Positions 14,710 to 22,700 of a DNA stretch of 25,921 nt are shown here, piece by piece (positions within the stretch are counted from its first letter, which is position 1; every line of letters starts with the position of its first letter). Source of the stretch: Lachnospiraceae bacterium UBA1066 (GTDB lineage: Bacteria > Bacillota > Clostridia > Lachnospirales > Lachnospiraceae); NCBI GenBank assembly GCA_002316215.1, contig DCDB01000078.1, forward strand, positions 1-25,921, given 5' to 3'. Below the pieces are notes generated by a model. That model did no database searches. It had not been told where the DNA came from and worked only from the letters and a program-made list of their open reading frames with translations. The translations under genes were made by a program, and so were the position numbers.

Positions 14710-14774
14710 GTATCATATTCCGTCGCGCAGAAAAACCCTATCGGAAAATGTTTAAATAAGTTCCATGAAAAATA

Positions 14775-15563
14775 CTATTTTGAAGCATTTTTATCATAAA
14801 CGGCATTTCTGTCATAAATGGCTTTTAAGCCTTTTATCATCAGCTCCCTGTCAATGGTAATTTCAGTTTCACAATAGGGAACCACGACGCTGGAAAGACC
14901 GCCCGTCGCTATAACTTTTGCCTCCGCTCCAAGTTCCCGTCGGATTCTTTTAACCAGACCGTCCAGCTGGGCCGCCTGACCGAAAATCACCCCGCTTTTC
15001 ATGCAGTCTACCGTATTGGCGCCAACTGCTTTTCTGGGCGCCACAAGATCGATTTTCGGCAGCTGCGAAGTACCGGAAACGAGAGCATTTACCGACAGCA
15101 TCACACCGGGAACGATCATCCCACCGATAAAACAGCCTCCTGCGTCCAGCGCGGAAATCGTCGTCGCGGTTCCCATATCGATAATGATCAGAGGGGCTCC
15201 GTACAGTTCGAGACCGCCAACGGCGTCTACCACCATATCCGCACCGAGCTGTTTCGGGTCGTCAATCTTGATTTTTAAGCCGTTTTTCACGCCCGGTCCC
15301 ACCACCATCGGCATAAGACCGACAGCCTTTTTAACCGCCTCTTTCAGGACTATGGTCAGCGGCGGGACAACACTTGAAATGATGGCGCCTGTGATTTTCT
15401 TCGTATCTACACGGCACATTTCAAATATGTTATGAAGAAATACAGCATATTCAAAAGACGTCTTCTTAAGATCTGTAGAAAGCCTTTCCGTCACTACCAG
15501 ACGGTCTCCTTCCATCAGCCCGACTTCTGTCTGAGTATTTCCCATATCAATAGCAAGCAGCAT
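14775..15563 (-). CDS. coaX: Type III pantothenate kinase
   Basis: A 262-aa cytoplasmic enzyme that phosphorylates pantothenate, the first step of coenzyme A synthesis. It has the ASKHA-fold phosphate motif DMGNTQTEVGL near 6-16, the GADMVVDAVGG segment with the catalytic-site Asp, the second phosphate motif IIIDMGTATT, and GGMIVPGV, all typical of CoaX rather than CoaA/PanK-II. GGAGG lies 6 nt before the ATG at 15563. It begins 17 nt after the ECF S component, consistent with an uptake-and-trapping operon for vitamin B5. CoaX enzymes are generally not inhibited by CoA (family knowledge). Confidence 0.95.
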   Translation of the reverse strand: MLLAIDMGNTQTEVGLMEGDRLVVTERLSTDLKKTSFEYAVFLHNIFEMCRVDTKKITGAIISSVVPPLTIVLKEAVKKAVGLMPMVVGPGVKNGLKIKIDDPKQLGADMVVDAVGGLELYGAPLIIIDMGTATTISALDAGGCFIGGMIVPGVMLSVNALVSGTSQLPKIDLVAPRKAVGANTVDCMKSGVIFGQAAQLDGLVKRIRRELGAEAKVIATGGLSSVVVPYCETEITIDRELMIKGLKAIYDRNAVYDKNASK

Positions 15564-15580
15564 ACGAAACCTCCGTTAAT

Positions 15581-16189
15581 TTAATTCCGGACTTTTTTAA
15601 GCGCCAACCCTACGGATCCGCCTATGACAGTTGTTGATATCCATTCGATTACTGCATTTACCGTTACTGAAGCTAAAATGAAAACCAAAGGGTTAAAAGC
15701 CCCGAGCGACTTGCTCCAGGTCTGCACCGCATCTGCATTCCAGAAGCACAGAACAAGCATACTCATGAAAAACAGCGTGTTCAGAAAGGCCATGGAGAAT
15801 CCAGCTATATAATACGAAGGCACCTTCCATTTCCTGTGGATTCCTTTATAGAGAAGGCCGCACAAAAAGGCTGCCAGAGTTCTCGTAGGAACACATAATA
15901 AAAATGTCAGGAACGGATTAATCGCAAGAAGAGCCGCACCAAACGGATCTCCCGTGAAGCACTGTGCAAATGAGGTGCACCCGAAAACAAGGCCTAAAAA
16001 CGCTCCTGCAGCAGGCGAAACTGCGATGGCCCCGATCGCCACCGGAATCGTTATGAGGGAAATCGAAAGTGCGCCGACCCTGATGTAACCTATGGATGTA
16101 AATGCCATAATGAAAATGATAGCCGTGAGTACGGCCGTTTCGACCAGAGCAAGAATCCTTGCATGCGAATAAGACTGTTTCTGCATCAT
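15581..16189 (-). CDS. panT: ECF transporter S component, probable pantothenate permease PanT
   Basis: A 202-aa integral membrane protein with about six hydrophobic segments, the size and layout of an energy-coupling-factor substrate-binding subunit. The N-terminal ALVETAVLTAIIFIMAFT helix carries the small-residue pattern S components use to contact EcfT, and NPFLTFLLCVPTRTLAAF is also typical. Pantothenate specificity is inferred mainly from coaX lying 17 nt downstream. The shared ECF ATPases and EcfT are not in the window and would be encoded elsewhere. AGGAGG precedes two consecutive ATGs at 16189 and 16186, of which the first is taken. Confidence 0.85.
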   Translation of the reverse strand: MMQKQSYSHARILALVETAVLTAIIFIMAFTSIGYIRVGALSISLITIPVAIGAIAVSPAAGAFLGLVFGCTSFAQCFTGDPFGAALLAINPFLTFLLCVPTRTLAAFLCGLLYKGIHRKWKVPSYYIAGFSMAFLNTLFFMSMLVLCFWNADAVQTWSKSLGAFNPLVFILASVTVNAVIEWISTTVIGGSVGLALKKVRN

Positions 16190-16263
16190 ACTGTTCCTCC
16201 TGTTATTATTCCCGTGATACGTTCTTCGCGCTCCTTATAGGGATACAATTCAGTTCCGGAGAC

Positions 16264-16272
16264 ATTATATCA
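16264..16272 (-). promoter_or_regulatory. Extended -10 promoter of panT-coaX
   Basis: The minus strand reads TGA-TATAAT, a perfect extended -10. The -35 region is only T-rich. Transcription would begin near 16257, leaving a leader of about 68 nt before panT in which I see no known riboswitch. Confidence 0.5.
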
Positions 16273-16310
16273 TACTGTTCCTAAATAAAAAACCGGAAAT
16301 AGCAAACATC

Positions 16311-16637
16311 CTAATGCTGCAAACCTAAGATCTCCATAAAAAGTTCCGTTGCCAGAACAACAACACAGGCACCGGCTGCAACAAAAATCAGGCTCTTTTT
16401 ACGGAAAGCGAGAAAAACTGCTGCTGCAAAACCGGCAAGTGCAGAATAAACGTTTCCTGTAGAGGTCAGAATAGACGGAAAAGTCATCGCTGAAAGCGTT
16501 GCATAAGGAACATAATACAGAAAAGACCTGAGAAACCGGTTTTTTATTTCCTTTCGGATCAGTGTAAGCGGAATTGCCCGGATCAGGTAAGTGGATAGCG
16601 CCATGGCCAGAATATAAATATAAACGTTATGCTCCAT
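16311..16637 (-). CDS. azlD: Branched-chain amino acid export protein AzlD
   Basis: A 108-aa membrane protein with about four hydrophobic helices and the AzlD landmarks YLIRAIPLTLI (residues 18-28) and a VPYATLSAMTFPSIL segment. It partners AzlC (BrnFE/AzlCD type) to export branched-chain amino acids or related compounds. The frame runs further upstream to 16733, but that part is basic, lies within azlC and is not membrane-like. The ATG at 16637 has GGAGGAG upstream. It overlaps azlC by 11 nt. No clear terminator follows before the panT promoter. Confidence 0.9.
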   Translation of the reverse strand: MEHNVYIYILAMALSTYLIRAIPLTLIRKEIKNRFLRSFLYYVPYATLSAMTFPSILTSTGNVYSALAGFAAAVFLAFRKKSLIFVAAGACVVVLATELFMEILGLQH

Positions 16638-17382
16638 CGTTTTTCTCCTCCCTCTCTTTCGGCTCTCCCGTATCTGCATTCTCTTCATATGGCCACACGG
16701 CTGCACAGAATAAGGCCACAGCGGCTGTAACAATAATAATGCGCATTCCGCCTGATATGTTTTTCAGTATCGGGAAATAGTAAAAAGCCGTACTCAGCGC
16801 CATCGCTGAAAGAACCGCGAAAAGTACGGGTTTTTCCTGCCTTGCCGGCGGGATTATAATGGCGATAAACATCCCGTAAAGCGCTATGCCCAGAGCACTG
16901 ATCAGCTTTTCCGGCAAAACAGCCCCTGCCGAAGCCCCCAGAACCGTACCGGCCGTCCATCCGAAAGCAGAGATCATTGTCAGCCCATAAAAGTAAGAAG
17001 GTGAAAGTTCACCTCTTTTCAGAATACTGACGCCGAAAATCTCATCTGTCACCCCGTAGGCAATTCCAAGACGTTTAATTGTCGGGATATCTGAAGACAG
17101 TTTTTGAGAAAGGGCTGTTGACATAAGCAGATAGCGAAGATTAATGATCAATTGTACAAGCACCATCTCCGCATAACTGCCTGCATTGGCAATCACCGAC
17201 AGACCGGCAAACTGACCTGCGGATGTCAGATTCAAAATAGACAGCATGCCGGCCTGAAATGCCGTCAGATGTATGTCAGATGCCTGTATTCCAAAAGCAA
17301 AGGATACCCCGAAGTACCCCATGCAAATCGGCAGCCCGTCTTTCAGCCCCGCTTTCCATTTTATTCCGACATCCTTATTCAT
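16627..17382 (-). CDS. azlC: Branched-chain amino acid export protein AzlC
   Basis: The large subunit of the AzlCD/BrnFE exporter, 251 aa, with about seven or eight hydrophobic segments. Family landmarks are DGLPICMGYFGVSFAFGI, NLTSAGQFAGLSVIA, INLRYLLMSTALSQKL and GVTDEIFGVS. The C-terminal tail is acidic and charged. It overlaps azlD by 11 nt. In known systems the pair exports isoleucine, leucine, valine or methionine. Together with the LivKHMGF importer 4 kb away, the window therefore carries predicted branched-chain amino acid transport in both directions. The ribosome site (GAGAG) is weak. Confidence 0.92.
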   Translation of the reverse strand: MNKDVGIKWKAGLKDGLPICMGYFGVSFAFGIQASDIHLTAFQAGMLSILNLTSAGQFAGLSVIANAGSYAEMVLVQLIINLRYLLMSTALSQKLSSDIPTIKRLGIAYGVTDEIFGVSILKRGELSPSYFYGLTMISAFGWTAGTVLGASAGAVLPEKLISALGIALYGMFIAIIIPPARQEKPVLFAVLSAMALSTAFYYFPILKNISGGMRIIIVTAAVALFCAAVWPYEENADTGEPKEREEKNDGA

Positions 17383-17427
17383 TCTTATTCACGCTCTCTT
17401 CTTTCTGCTATATACATCAAAACAAAA

Positions 17428-17459
17428 ATTACATTTTTCAATAATACACCCTCTGTCAA
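17428..17459 (-). promoter_or_regulatory. Possible azlCD promoter with long spacer
   Basis: On the minus strand a perfect -35 TTGACA (17454-17459) is followed after 20 nt by TGTAAT (17428-17433), a 5/6 match to the -10. A 20-nt spacer is long for sigma-70 and resembles promoters that need a DNA-distorting activator. The assignment is tentative. Confidence 0.3.
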
Positions 17460-17501
17460 CAAACTCCTATTCTACATTAACGTCAGGAAAGCGGCAACAT
17501 A

Positions 17502-17537
17502 AAAATACCCCGGCGAATTGATTTTCTTCGCCGGGGA
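17502..17537 (-). terminator. Intrinsic terminator after the wall hydrolase gene
   Basis: A perfect 10-bp stem CCCCGGCGAA...TTCGCCGGGG with a 9-nt loop is followed on the minus strand by TATTTTTATG. It lies about 150 nt beyond the hydrolase stop codon and separates the surface locus from azlCD. Confidence 0.8.
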
Positions 17538-17687
17538 CATATTCATCCTGTCATTTTCAAAAACTCAATTTTCCTCATACTGATATGCAGGATCTCGCTT
17601 TCTGGATGCCGTGTTATTTTATACTGAACCACGCTTCTGGACTGCCGCATAATATGGCGTACCATTTCCGCCTGTTGTGATGCGTCA
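17538..17687. other. 3' untranslated interval of the wall hydrolase
   Basis: No gene is visible here. At the hydrolase stop codon two overlapping short hairpins are possible: GTGATG...CATCAC (17677-17691) and TGCGTC...GACGCA (17681-17697). They cannot form at the same time. Nothing else is recognisable before the terminator. Confidence 0.5.
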
Positions 17688-19649
17688 TCACGACGCAGCC
17701 TGTGGAGCGGTTGCCGTACTTAACGTGTCATACTGTGTCAGATTGTACTTCTGTATCATACTCTTTATAGTTGCCTGATAAGTCGGATCTGTTGCGTAGC
17801 CCTTCAGTCCTTCATCAATAACGGTATCCACATTCGTGCACATCTTAAGTCCCGGATGCAGACAGATCTTAAATGCAGCATAGTCGCAGAGGCAGGATTC
17901 GATATCGGCATAAGTCCTCATCGCCTCGAAACCGTAAACATCGTAGCCGTTAACGCTCTGAGGCACATTCCTCATAGCATAGGTTACCTTCCACGGACTT
18001 GTCCAGGTTCCGTTCAGAAGATCCGCATTCATCCCGATAACATTATTATCCAGTGGCTGGATTCCGCCATTCGATGCGCCCTGGAAGGAAAGCCACCCGG
18101 ATTCCTGGATAACCTGGGCAATCAATACAGATCTTAAAAATCCATAGGAAGTCCATTCTTTTTCAGCTGCTTTGGCAATTGCGGAGATAATAGCCTTCTG
18201 TGCCTCTGTATCGCCGTCTGTTGCCTTCTTGCCCGTTTCCGTAAGCGTCAGAGCCTGAGTAGATGTACTTGCGCTGTCTGTAATAAATCTGCAGGCCCAG
18301 CAGGTCTTTGAATAATCAATATTGGAAACAATAATTCCAGTCAGCGATGAACTTGCATTTATCGCCTGGCCGTTCCCGATATACATCAGGACATGATAAA
18401 CCACGCCGCTGCGGACATAGAAAACCAGGTCACCGGGAAGTGCATCATTTACGGATATTTTCGTTCCGGCCTCCGCCTGTTCATAAGAGCATCTGGGAAT
18501 GGATATTCCAAAAGCCGCATAAATCTGTTGCGTAAAGCCCGAGCAGTCGCATCCGTTGACAAGATCCGTCCCGCCCCATACATACGGATGGCCAAGAAAC
18601 TGCATTGCATAAGAAATCATTGCCTGTCGATCTGCGGTTCCAGAATTCAAAGCAGTATTTGTTGTATTTAAGGTCTGGTAAGTAATTCCTCCATAAAGAT
18701 TCTTATAATAGGATGAACCGCTGCCCGAATCGGGCGTCTCTGCTGAATTTTCAGCATCCTCTTCCGAATCTTCATTCTCCTCTGCAGTGTCTTCATGAGA
18801 ATTTCTGATTGGAGATTCATCCCCGGAATTATTATCTCCGGATGCCTCTCCCTCAGATTCGTATTTCGGCACAGATGATTCCGCCGTCTTGACTTCCGTT
18901 GATTTGCTTTCTGTTGATTTGCTCTCTGTTGATTTGCTCTCTGCTGATTTGCTTTCTGTTGATTTGCTTTCGGTTGATTTGCTTTCGGTTGATTCGCTTT
19001 CGGTTGATTTGCTCTCTGTTAATTTACTTTCTGTTGATTCGCTTTCTGTTGATTTGCTCTCTGTTAATTTACTTTCTGTTGATTCACTTTCTGTTGATTT
19101 GCTTTCGGTTGATTCGCTTTCTGTTGATTTGCTTTCTGTTGATTTGCTCTCTGTTGCTGAAGATTCCGTTGGCTTGCTTTCCGTCGCAGAAGACTCCGTC
19201 CGTTTGCTTTCCGTCGCAGAAGACTCCGTCGAATTACTTGCCGTTGCAGATGGCTCCGTCGACTTGTTCCCTGTCGCAGATGTTTCTGCCGTTTTGCTTT
19301 CGGCTCCGGACGGTTCCGCCGGTTCTTCTTCTGAGGCACCCAATTTCGCCGGCTCCTCTTTCGTTACACTGTCATCACCATCTCCGGCTTTTGTTAAAAT
19401 CCCTTCATTCTCACTCTGCTCGGAGTCATTTTCATTTATAAGGCTCGTACCGTTATCTTCGTTCTGCTCTTCCGAAATATCCGATACTCCATCATGAATA
19501 TCTTTCTCTTCCTGATCCTCCTGATTCATCTCCGTCTGTACATTCTCCGCAGCGCTCCCCTCCTGCCCGGCAAAAATAGTACACGGATGAACCAAATTAA
19601 GCGCTAATATTCCTGATAAAATAAATATATCCGCTTTTTTCCAATTCAT
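17688..19649 (-). CDS. Secreted cell-wall hydrolase: NlpC/P60 endopeptidase plus glucosaminidase domains
   Basis: 653 aa. A signal peptide (residues 1 to about 27, ending IFAG) is followed by an acidic stretch. Next come low-complexity Ser/Thr/Glu/Lys repeats (about 140-254, mainly 5-residue STES[K/E] units) and a second acidic linker. An NlpC/P60 domain follows (about 339-456) with nucleophile Cys369 in CDCSGF, His419 in HVLMYIGN and the typical PYVWGGTD start. A C-terminal glucosaminidase-like domain (about 484-636) has LIAQVIQESGWLS with catalytic Glu516 and the YATDPTYQATIKSMI ending. NlpC/P60 domains cut gamma-D-Glu-diamino acid bonds in peptidoglycan stems; glucosaminidases cut the glycan. 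No anchor or wall-binding repeat is seen. The ATG at 19649 has AAGGGGA upstream and gives a proper signal peptide, unlike the 29-codon longer frame. It lies 139 nt downstream of the giant surface protein gene. Confidence 0.9.
   Translation of the reverse strand: MNWKKADIFILSGILALNLVHPCTIFAGQEGSAAENVQTEMNQEDQEEKDIHDGVSDISEEQNEDNGTSLINENDSEQSENEGILTKAGDGDDSVTKEEPAKLGASEEEPAEPSGAESKTAETSATGNKSTEPSATASNSTESSATESKRTESSATESKPTESSATESKSTESKSTESESTESKSTESESTESKLTESKSTESESTESKLTESKSTESESTESKSTESKSTESKSAESKSTESKSTESKSTEVKTAESSVPKYESEGEASGDNNSGDESPIRNSHEDTAEENEDSEEDAENSAETPDSGSGSSYYKNLYGGITYQTLNTTNTALNSGTADRQAMISYAMQFLGHPYVWGGTDLVNGCDCSGFTQQIYAAFGISIPRCSYEQAEAGTKISVNDALPGDLVFYVRSGVVYHVLMYIGNGQAINASSSLTGIIVSNIDYSKTCWACRFITDSASTSTQALTLTETGKKATDGDTEAQKAIISAIAKAAEKEWTSYGFLRSVLIAQVIQESGWLSFQGASNGGIQPLDNNVIGMNADLLNGTWTSPWKVTYAMRNVPQSVNGYDVYGFEAMRTYADIESCLCDYAAFKICLHPGLKMCTNVDTVIDEGLKGYATDPTYQATIKSMIQKYNLTQYDTLSTATAPQAAS
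18901..19155. repeat. 15-bp minisatellite encoding the STES[K/E] stalk
   Basis: Exactly 17 tandem 15-bp units, each a variant of GATTTGCTTTCTGTT as read on the plus strand, lie in frame within the hydrolase gene. A 45-bp block of three unit types is itself duplicated at 18991-19035 and 19036-19080. Every change keeps the reading frame. Confidence 0.95.
19156..19290. repeat. Degenerate 30-bp repeats encoding the stalk start
   Basis: Flanking the 15-bp array are about five diverging 30-bp units (each with TTGCTTTCCGTCGCAGA-like sequence) encoding a Thr/Glu-Ser-Ser-Ala-Thr pattern. Two neighbouring copies at 19171-19230 are nearly identical. They appear to be an older part of the same repeat tract. 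Confidence 0.8.
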
Positions 19650-19715
19650 AGCTTTCCCCTTATCCGATGCCTCAATTAATTGCAAAAGACCGCTAATACA
19701 TGGAATTTTTTCTTT

Positions 19716-19744
19716 CCCGGCAGATTGAACTTTCATCTGCCGGG
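19716..19744 (-). other. Hairpin without T tract between giant surface protein and hydrolase genes
   Basis: Arms CCCGGCAGAT and ATCTGCCGGG pair perfectly over 10 bp with a 9-nt loop. On the minus strand it is followed by AAAGAAAAAATT rather than T residues, so it is not a standard terminator. It may protect or separate the two mRNA segments. I find no convincing promoter between it and the hydrolase ATG. Confidence 0.6.
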
Positions 19745-19788
19745 AATTTCAGCAATATCACACCTCATATCTTCAGCGATCGCCGTAA

Positions 19789-22700
19789 TTATCCCTGGCT
19801 CCTCTTCTTCATTAATGCTGCAATGGCTATAGCCGCCGCTGCATCAATCAGAAGCAGCCAATAGATTGCCGGCATACTGTCATCAGAAGTTTTAGCAGCT
19901 TTTGTCGTTGTCGGCGTTGAAGTCGTAACAGCCTTAGGTGTAGGAGTCACCGTAGTCGTCTTCGGAGTCGGAGTCGGAGTTTTTTCCGGCGGAGTAGGAG
20001 TCGCTGTCGGAGTCGTTTCCGGTTTATCCTGGACAAGGTAAATAAAATTCCCGTCAGCATCTTTCGTCATTGTAAGAGTCGTCGTAACCGTTCCGTCCTT
20101 CGCAATCGTAAACTCGGTATCGCTGATTGCTGTATAGCCGTCCGGAGCCGTTTCTTCTCTCAAGACATAAGTCGTGCCTGCTGTCAGTTTGCTGCCGAAG
20201 TCATGTGTCGTTCCGGCAACAGAAGTCCAGGAATCAACCTTGGTGAGTTTTCCGTCGGCAGCTTTTTCATAAACAGTCATGACTGCTCCCGAAATTTCCT
20301 TACTGCTTGTGACATCAATTTTATCTATAGTAAAGCTGATCGCCTTATCACGGATCTGGATTGTTCCGTCTGATGATTTATCAGCTTTGGTATCAACCGT
20401 CCCGTCCTTATTTACCGTAAACACGATATTTGCGGTATAGGCATAGCCTGTCGGAGCTCCGGTCTCAACGATCGTGTAAGTCTGGCCTGCAGTAACCTTG
20501 CTGCCGAAATCATGGGAACCCCTGGCATCGGAAGTCCATGCGTCAGCAACGTCTCCCAGTGTCCCATCGGCATTCGTCTTATAGACAATAACCTTTGCTC
20601 CAGGAACTTCTTTCTCGCCTGTTGCATCGAATTTATCCAGCTTGACATCCAGGGCCTTATCGCGGACTTCGATCGTTCCGTCATCCTTCGTCGGAGCTTC
20701 CGTCTTGACCGTGCCGTCTTTATCAATCGAGAACGGTATCTCTGCCGTATACGCATAGCCTGTAGGAGCATTTGTCTCAACGAGGACATAACTGCTGCCT
20801 GCTTCTACTTTCTTGCTGAAGTCGTGAGATCCCTTGCCATCCGATGTCCAGGTATCAACCGGTGTCCTTGTTCCGTCGCTGCTGACCTTATAAACGGTAA
20901 TTGTCGCTCCAGGAACTTCCTTCTCGCCTGTTGCATCGAATTTATCCAGCTTGACATCCAGGGCCTTATCGCGGACTTCGATCGTTCCGTCATCCTTCGT
21001 CGGAGCTTCTGTCGTTACTGTACCGTCTTTATTCAGGGTAAATGGGATATCCGCCGTATAAGCATATCCTGAAGGAGCATTTGTCTCCTCAATGACATAA
21101 CTCTTGCCAGGCGTCAGCTTATCACTGAAATCATGCGGGCCTTTTGCATCAGATGTCCAGGTATCAACCGCCTTCGACGTCTTGTTTCCGTTTTCATCCG
21201 CTTCATAAATTGTTATCACGGCACCCGGAACTTCATTTTCACCGGTTACATCATACTTATCAAGCTGAACCTTCACCTTCACATTGTCAAATTCCGGATT
21301 GATTTCATCCGCCGGCTTTTCTGTTCCGTCCGTCATATCCGTATAAGTTGTATCCAGTTTATGCGTGTCTTCATTTTTCTGAAGGACAACTTTATACTTA
21401 TACACCGTTGCGTCATAGAACATGCCGTCTTCCGAGCCTTTAGTCTCCTGAAGGATATAATAATGTGTATCGGTGTAATCTTTGTCCAGTGTACTGTAGG
21501 CAATCGGAGCAAATGTAATCTTTCCGTCAGCATCATTCGTTACATCCGATCCGATCTGAACCGGATTTGCGAAATCAGAATCTGTTTCGTACAGACCAAA
21601 GCTGAACTCGCCTGCAGCAAGCTTCACGTCCTTTCCGCTCAGGACTTTCTTTGCTGCAAAATCAGTAGAGCCTTTGTATTCCTTAACATTCTCAAAGGAT
21701 ACCGCATCTCCTGCCGGATATACAACGGAAGCCGTCATATTACCCTTTTCGTCATCCTGGACATTTACTGTCACTTTGTAAACATTCGTGTCATAAGTAA
21801 TACCGTTTGCCGTGCCGCCTTCCGGAAGAGGATCGCCATTTGCATTCAGGACTTCCTCCACCTGGTAAACATGCATTCCGACATCATTTACAGCCGTATT
21901 TCCCCTGTAATCTTTAGCATACTTAAACGGGCCTGCCACTGCCTTTCCGTCCGCTCCGTTGGATATAACCTGCGTCGCTGCCTTCGTATAAGCCGCGCCA
22001 TCCGACAGATCCGTAATCTTAAAGAAATAAGTCCCCGGATCCGCAGGAGCAACCGTATCGTATCCTGTCTTTACAGTCTTCAGGACATTGAACGAAGCTT
22101 CCGTTGAAGCATAGTATGCATTCACGAAGTTCACGGTATAAGAATCCGTACCGACATCCGTTCCTCCGCAGTCTGCATTTAAATGGCCTTTCTGGTCATC
22201 CGTTACTGCAACCGTTAAATGCTGAGGCACGGAATCATAAGCAATATAGCTTTCGCTTCCTGCCAGCTCTTCGATCGTATAATAATATGTTCCCGCCGAA
22301 GTATACTTTATCTCCTTAAATGCAGCAGCCCCCGTACCGTTCATCGTCGTTACTGTTACGGCATCCGTATAGGCATCGCTGCCGGTCAGGGCGTTATGAT
22401 CCTTATCCGTTGCAGTCAGTTTAAACATAAATGCTGCGCTGGAAAGTACCTGTTTATAGTTCTTCGTAACTGAGAATTTTGCTTTTCCGGAAGCACTGTA
22501 TGTATTTTCAAAGACAGCACCGTCTACAGTCTTTCCGTCTTTGTCCGTATAAGCAGCATCCGCAGTGAGCTTCTTGTTTTCTTCACTGTAGGATACCGTA
22601 ACTTTGACCGTATATCTTTCGGTCGAGCAAATAATTCCGTCTGCGTCCGCAGAGGTTTCATAGATCTGATAAGTATGGACGCCGGGCTCCGTATAGGTTA

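Noticed and set aside
17677..17697. Two overlapping alternative hairpins at the hydrolase stop codon as a riboswitch-like element
   Set aside because: The stems are only 6 bp, sit at a 3' end with no downstream gene to control, and could easily be chance.
18889..19497. A 202-codon plus-strand reading frame of repeating SVDLL units
   Set aside because: It is the complement of the STES minisatellite. The repeat keeps several frames open; the frame has no ribosome site, and the minus-strand protein has recognisable domains on both sides.
19776..19783. GCGATCGC octamer as a functional motif
   Set aside because: It is a single 8-bp palindrome with no second copy noticed, so it is expected by chance.
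21133..22107. A 324-codon plus-strand frame opposite the giant surface protein, with similar ones at 20512, 22894, 24091 and 24949
   Set aside because: They are antisense shadows rich in Cys, Ile and Arg with no recognisable domain, and they lie opposite well-defined pilin modules.
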